A stretch of 64,000 nucleotides of DNA from Parablautia intestinalis (lineage in GTDB: Bacteria > Bacillota > Clostridia > Lachnospirales > Lachnospiraceae), in assembly GCA_003612395.1 (NCBI GenBank), contig RAYQ01000018.1:1-64000 (forward strand), written 5' to 3'. A program made the position numbers and the translations under genes. Positions within the stretch are counted from its first letter, which is position 1. Each line of letters begins with the position of its first letter. Positions 60,727 through 64,000 of this stretch are shown piece by piece. The notes under the pieces are model-generated. The model saw nothing but the letters and a program-made list of their open reading frames with translations, ran no database searches and had not been told where the DNA came from.

Positions 60727-61005
60727 GGCATTGCGGAGGAAGACCAGAAACCGCCGCTTGGAAGATATGAAAAATGCCCGGTAAAGGACTGCGCCCTGCT
60801 TATGACTCCGGCAGATGATCCTTTCTGGACGTTTGAGCAGGCGGTTTCTTATTATCAGTTTGCGCTGGTAAATTATATTGGTTTTAAGGATAGGGGAATG
60901 GTGCTTGCCGATGGATGCGGGGATACGAATGACAGGCCGCAGATTGATAAGGCGGAGCATCTGCAGGAGGCATATAAATTTGGGAAATGTATTTATCCCG
61001 CTTAA
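60727..61005 (+). pseudogene. C-terminal remnant of a flavodoxin-family/iron-sulfur flavoprotein
   Basis: Directly after the SDR stop codon, in the same frame, about 92 codons remain of an NAD(P)H-dependent flavodoxin-family protein: CPVKDCALLMTPADDPFWTF, then YYQFALVNYIGFKDRGMVLA and GGCGDTN-like end. The N-terminal flavin-binding half is missing. A Met at 60802 exists, but no ribosome site is seen. It appears to be a deletion joint with the SDR gene; the gene was probably once a neighbour in the same operon. Confidence 0.75.
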
Positions 61006-61199
61006 TGTAAGCATGTAAACCGGGAAGGGAGGCGGTAAGTTTTATGGCATACGGCCTCCAGGGTCGGTATGGTCTGGGCATTGTTCCGTTTAAAGAGGTT
61101 GATGATCATGGAATGGGAAAGGCTGGCTTCTTTGCCGATTCGGTAGTTTGTCCAGCTGCGCTCATCCATGAGTTCTTTTATATGCTTTTGGATATCCAT
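61002..61199 (-). pseudogene. Truncated XRE-type HTH gene
   Basis: Starts MDIQKHIKELMDERSWTNYR with a good ribosome site (GGGAGG) and contains a complete HTH (GKEASLSHSMIINLFKRNNA, PTLEAVCHK). After that the sequence departs into a non-conserved tail (TYRLPSRFTCLH) and ends at the flavoprotein remnant's stop. A full XRE regulator would continue about 50 residues further. A truncation by deletion is likely; some DNA binding could remain. Confidence 0.6.
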
Positions 61200-61408
61200 T
61201 TTCACCACCTCCCATATCTGTTTTAGTTCCTAAATGGGTGATATAATAGTCATAATCAGTAGAGTGAATATCGCCCAAAAGGAATATGATCATAGTATGG
61301 GTTTTTGTGGATATGCTATCATAGGAAGTTAGGAGGCGTTTTTTAGCATAGGAGAACATTTATTTGAGAGGCTTGCCCGTGAGCGGGATATCATGGTGAA
61401 TTATCTGA

Positions 61409-61653
61409 ACGAGCATTGCGTTAGTTGTAGAGTATCATGGAAATGTAGCCGGATACATCAATGTATATGCTAATGGTGAGAGCAGCGCCTTTGCCAATCA
61501 GGGGTATCCTGAAATTGTGGATTTTGGCGTACTTGAAAAGTATCGGAACAACGGTATCGGAAACAAACTGATGGACATTGCGGAGCAGATTGCCCCGGAT
61601 TATTCAGATACCATTTTTTCCCCACAGGGAGCAGGGCTGCAATTGTATTTATG
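61409..61653 (+). pseudogene. GNAT acetyltransferase remnant
   Basis: An open frame without a start contains VVEYHGNVAGYINVYANGES, AFANQGYPEIVDFGVLEKYR and NNGIGNKLMDIAEQIA. This is the central part and acetyl-CoA-binding motif (R-N-N-G-I-G) of a GNAT enzyme; both ends are missing. The end reads into unrelated codons (SPQGAGLQLYL). A small upstream piece on the plus strand (about 61345-61408) cannot be assigned. Confidence 0.7.
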
Positions 61654-61855
61654 ATTCTTCTGTAAACTCAAAGAGTTCTTCTACGCTCACATGAAACAAC
61701 TTTGCAATATCCATTGCCAATTTTAAAGATGGATTATAACGGCCATTTTCCAAATGTACGATGGTTTCACGTCTTACGTTCACTAACTCTGCCAGCTCGT
61801 TCTGCTTCAGCCCTGCTTTCTCCCGGTATTCTTTTACTCTTGTTTTAAGAGCCAT
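61649..61855 (-). CDS. Small XRE-family regulator
   Basis: A 68-residue single-domain helix-turn-helix protein: TRVKEYREKAGLKQNELAEL, then NVRRETIVHLENGRYNPSLK and LAMDIAKLFHVSVEELFEF. This is the compact YgzD/Cro-like form. It lies one base downstream of the membrane protein gene on the same strand, so the two form an operon. A likely autoregulator of the promoter at 62305. It overlaps the 3' end of the GNAT remnant on the other strand by five bases. Confidence 0.88.
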   Translation of the reverse strand: MALKTRVKEYREKAGLKQNELAELVNVRRETIVHLENGRYNPSLKLAMDIAKLFHVSVEELFEFTEES

Positions 61856-61856
61856 A

Positions 61857-62261
61857 TCAGACCCCCTTACTGTCCATTATACTAAACATAATAAAGCGGA
61901 TAACAGTTAATAGTAAAATCAGCCCCACAAGCGTATAGCCTGCCATTTGCCCGTTTAGGAATGTAACGCCACATGCAAAGGCAATTATTATCGTAGCTAT
62001 CATCATAATTTTTAGGCTAACTGCGTCCGCCCTGCGCAAATTCTGAACTGCCATTTCATCTTTTTCTTCTTTGCTGTATTTTCGAATGCGGCTTGCCTGC
62101 ATTGCGAAAAACACAACTGTAAACACACAAACCACATTCTGAATTACCACATAGTATTCATGCCAGTCCTGCCTCGCCCACATCCAGTAATAACAGACAA
62201 GGAGAACGGCATAAATAATTTTGGTTCCCACTAATTCTTTTAAAGTCACTTTAGATTTCAT
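61857..62261 (-). CDS. Membrane protein (about four transmembrane segments)
   Basis: A 134-residue protein with hydrophobic segments at about 13-28, 38-55, 84-102 and 108-126: KIIYAVLLVCYYWMW, VVCVFTVVFFAMQ, IMMIATIIIAFACGV and YTLVGLILLLTVIRFI. A charged loop (RIRKYSKEEKDEMAVQNLRRADA) lies in the middle. Small proteins like this, paired with a compact XRE regulator, are widespread in Firmicutes, but their function is not known. The start follows GGAGGAATAG. It shares a promoter with the XRE gene. Confidence 0.8.
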   Translation of the reverse strand: MKSKVTLKELVGTKIIYAVLLVCYYWMWARQDWHEYYVVIQNVVCVFTVVFFAMQASRIRKYSKEEKDEMAVQNLRRADAVSLKIMMIATIIIAFACGVTFLNGQMAGYTLVGLILLLTVIRFIMFSIMDSKGV

Positions 62262-62277
62262 ATTCTATTCCTCCATA

Positions 62278-62313
62278 TGATATATTTTTAATTTGTTAGT
62301 TATAAATATATCA
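62278..62313. promoter_or_regulatory. Inverted repeat around the promoter of the membrane protein/XRE operon
   Basis: TGATATAT (62278-62285) and ATATATCA (62306-62313) form a perfect 8-bp inverted repeat. The second arm overlaps the -10 element. A plausible autoregulatory operator for the small XRE protein. Confidence 0.45.
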
Positions 62314-62333
62314 CTTCAAAAACATTGTGTCAA
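62305..62333 (-). promoter_or_regulatory. Promoter of the membrane protein/XRE operon
   Basis: On the minus strand TTGACA (62328-62333) and TATATT (62305-62310) with a 17 bp spacer, about 44 bp upstream of the membrane protein start. Confidence 0.85.
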
Positions 62334-62414
62334 TATAAAATGTGAATTATTTATAACTTATGAATGATGTGGCTGAAACGATATGTAATGGCTTTTGTCA
62401 ATAGGTAAATTGAG

Positions 62415-62547
62415 TCACCATAAACTTTTTGGTTTATAATCAGCAGTCGTTGCATTAGGATAGGAAAACTCATCTTTCCCGATCGAATAACAGCAAAAAT
62501 TTTTCCTTGTGAACGTTCATTCCTATGAAAATTGTTTTATAATCCAT
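62415..62547 (-). pseudogene. N-terminal IS110-type transposase remnant
   Basis: Minus-strand start MDYKTIFIGMNVHKEKFLLL is the conserved N-terminus of IS110 transposases (the GMDVHKE motif). After FDRE the frame shifts by one or two bases; the other frame continues EDEFSYPNATTADYK, also a family feature. The remainder is absent. It may be the other end of the element represented at 59426-59656, but it is on the opposite strand. The rest of 62548-62749 has no gene apart from a short upstream stretch. Confidence 0.65.
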
Positions 62548-62749
62548 TTGCAATGACTTCCTTTTGTATGCGGTAACCTCTGTTGGCATTGGTGTTTGCA
62601 GCCTGATATCAAAAAGGCAGCGGGAGGCCTTATTTTACATGAACGGCATTGAACAGGAAGACAAAAATTTAGTGACTTAAAGCTTCATATATTATATACT
62701 GGTACGTGGATATGAGATGCTGGTATTGAAGAAGTATGGAGGATTATGT

Positions 62750-63250
62750 ATGAAGCGTTTTATGAGTCCAAGGATGATGCTTGTTATTTCCATGACGGTG
62801 TTTGGCACGCTTGGTCTGTTCGTGAGGAATATTTCCGTATCTTCCGGCGAGCTTGCCCTGTATCGGGCAATTCTTGCGGCACTTCTGATTGCCGTTTTTC
62901 TGTCTGTCACAAAACAAAAAATTCCATTTGGTGAAATTAAGAGAGAAGTCCCGCTTCTTTTGTTGTCGGGTGTGGCCATGGGATTTAACTGGATACTGCT
63001 TTTTGAGGCGTATAAGTATACCACTGTTTCCGCCGCTACCTTAAGCTACTACTTTGCCCCAATTATTGTGACGGCGTCCTGTCCTGTTTTATTTAAGGAA
63101 AAAATGTCGGCAAAGCAGTGGATATGTTTTTTTATGTCCACCCTTGGTATTGTGCTGATCACGGGCCCCGGGGAGCTGGCGGAGAAAAGCAATCATCTGC
63201 TGGGCATTGTTTTTGGCGGCTTTGTGAAAAGTAACTTTATTCTGGCGTGA
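62750..63250 (+). pseudogene. Truncated EamA/DMT-family transporter
   Basis: The first 150 residues form a clear DMT/EamA half: MVFGTLGLFVRNI-like start, SSGELALYRAILAALLIAVF, EVPLLLLSGVAMGFNWILLF, TVSAATLSYYFAPIIVTASC and STLGIVLITGPGELAEK. A full member would have about 290 residues and ten transmembrane segments; here the reading frame leaves the family at GIVFGGFVKSNFILA and stops after 166 residues. The second EamA domain is absent downstream. GGAGG lies 10 bases upstream of the ATG, so a short protein could still be made. Confidence 0.75.
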
Positions 63251-63350
63251 ATTCGCTGACTTTTCAGTAATTTCTGTTCAACCAGAGAAAAGTGTGGTAA
63301 AATATAAAAAATATGCTGTGAAAATAAAGAGGATTTTTTTGTTTCTATCT

Positions 63351-63383
63351 CCTGCTAAAGCCATATACGGAAGCTTTTGCAGG
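63351..63383 (+). terminator. Hairpin upstream of hypB
   Basis: CCTGCTAAAGC (63351-63361) pairs with GCTTTTGCAGG (63373-63383) with one mismatch. T-tract weak (ATTTTTAATG follows after 14 bases). A possible terminator for the region upstream. Confidence 0.45.
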
Positions 63384-63444
63384 GGCGAAAACGAAATTTT
63401 TAATGTCGTTAACTATAGTATTTTCAGGTTAAATGAGGTATGGT

Positions 63445-64000
63445 ATGGCGGATGTAAGGATTTTGGAGATTAAGCAGAGCGTTTTTGCGGACAATGACAG
63501 GCAGGCGGATGAACTGCGCAGGGAGCTTAAGGAAAAGGGTGTATTCCTTTTAAACCTTATGTCCTCCCCGGGGTCAGGTAAGACTACCACTTTAATGCGG
63601 ACCATTGCAGCCATTGGGGAAAAGGTCAAAATCGGCGTGATGGAGGCCGACATTGATTCCGATGTGGATGCAAGAACCATAGCAGGGTCCGGGGCAAAGG
63701 TTATTCAGCTTCACACCGGAGGGATGTGTCATCTGGATGCGGCTATGACCAGGCAGGGGTTAGAAGGACTGGAAACAGGGGACGTGGAACTGGCGATTCT
63801 TGAGAATGTAGGGAATCTGGTATGCCCCGCCGAGTTCGATACGGGCGCATGCAAAAACGCAATGATTTTGTCCGTGCCGGAGGGGGATGATAAGCCTCTT
63901 AAGTATCCGCTGATGTTTTCCATCTGCGATGTGGTGCTGATCAATAAAATTGATGTGCTGCCGTATTTTGATTTCGATATGGATAAATGCGTGGAGAACA
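63445..64000 (+). CDS. hypB: HypB, nickel-insertion GTPase (cut by the window edge)
   Basis: The N-terminal 185 codons of HypB, which delivers nickel to hydrogenase. Start ADVRILEIKQSVFADNDRQA with the family-typical helix, P-loop MSSPGSGKTT near residue 44, switch region with EADIDSDVDA, the metal-site-type QLHTGGMCHLDA near 90-100, and NVGNLVCPAEFD near 120. It ends at INKIDVLPYFDFD, the base-recognition motif. GTP-binding residues are intact. The gene is cut at 64000, and its partner hypA is not in the window. The short leader has GAGG before the ATG. Confidence 0.92.
   Translation, partial: MADVRILEIKQSVFADNDRQADELRRELKEKGVFLLNLMSSPGSGKTTTLMRTIAAIGEKVKIGVMEADIDSDVDARTIAGSGAKVIQLHTGGMCHLDAAMTRQGLEGLETGDVELAILENVGNLVCPAEFDTGACKNAMILSVPEGDDKPLKYPLMFSICDVVLINKIDVLPYFDFDMDKCVEN

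Overview
The window looks like a chromosome segment of a spore-forming, butyrate-pathway Clostridia member, most likely a gut Lachnospiraceae. The reasons are a complete thl-crt-hbd-bcd-etfB-etfA operon, a spoIIAA-spoIIAB-sigF sporulation operon, many AGGAGG ribosome binding sites, intrinsic terminators, TTGACA/TATAAT-type promoters with 17 bp spacers, and gut-type surface and sugar-uptake genes. Family names come from reading motifs; no database search was run.

Layout. 1-7.4 kb: a tandem 37-bp repeat array, a 1999-residue Cys/His-rich surface protein and a membrane-tethered M23 peptidase. 7.6-9.9 kb: an apparent yybP-ykoY (Mn2+) riboswitch with terminator in front of a pair of SPFH/HflK-HflC-like proteins. 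9.9-11.8 kb: a decayed minus-strand gene and a secreted protein made of four copies of one ~66-residue repeat. 11.9-18.3 kb: acetyl-CoA to butyryl-CoA pathway with its electron-transfer flavoprotein, behind a promoter with a Rex-like operator. 18.4-26 kb: a sugar ABC importer (lipoprotein and two permeases), a beta-propeller glycosidase and a membrane AraC-type regulator, with a LacI-type palindrome in the leader. 26.4-30.8 kb: glycogen debranching enzyme, MATE exporter and a flavin reductase-rubredoxin fusion.

30.8-45.8 kb: a decayed aldo/keto reductase, a hybrid histidine kinase, a BlaI-type repressor with twin operators and a frameshifted M56 (BlaR1-like) partner, a chemoreceptor, rhamnose mutarotase, AIM24 protein, GNAT, a YiiG-like lipoprotein, a LexA-controlled Y-family polymerase with YolD, and a DUF3048 protein. 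46-54.2 kb: FapA, FolC, a 50-residue protein, a zinc-ribbon TPR membrane protein, spoIIA operon and a siroheme sulfite/nitrite reductase. 54.2-59.3 kb: a Nim-like flavoprotein with a hairpin-rich leader, a PIN toxin-antitoxin module, DUF3783 protein, a Cys/Met PLP enzyme, a LysR regulator and a cupin.

59.3-63.3 kb is a gene graveyard: two IS110-type transposase fragments, truncated flavoprotein, XRE, GNAT and EamA genes, with an intact SDR gene and an XRE/membrane-protein pair among them. hypB runs off the right edge.

The most interesting signals are: (1) the toxin-antitoxin promoter whose 17 bp spacer contains 15 consecutive A/T, a candidate phase-variable switch; (2) a family of 35-37 bp tandem repeats present in at least five places, twice lying directly in front of a gene; (3) a Mn2+-type riboswitch controlling SPFH proteins; (4) the four-repeat secreted protein; (5) a recurring short leader cassette that supplies the Shine-Dalgarno sequence.
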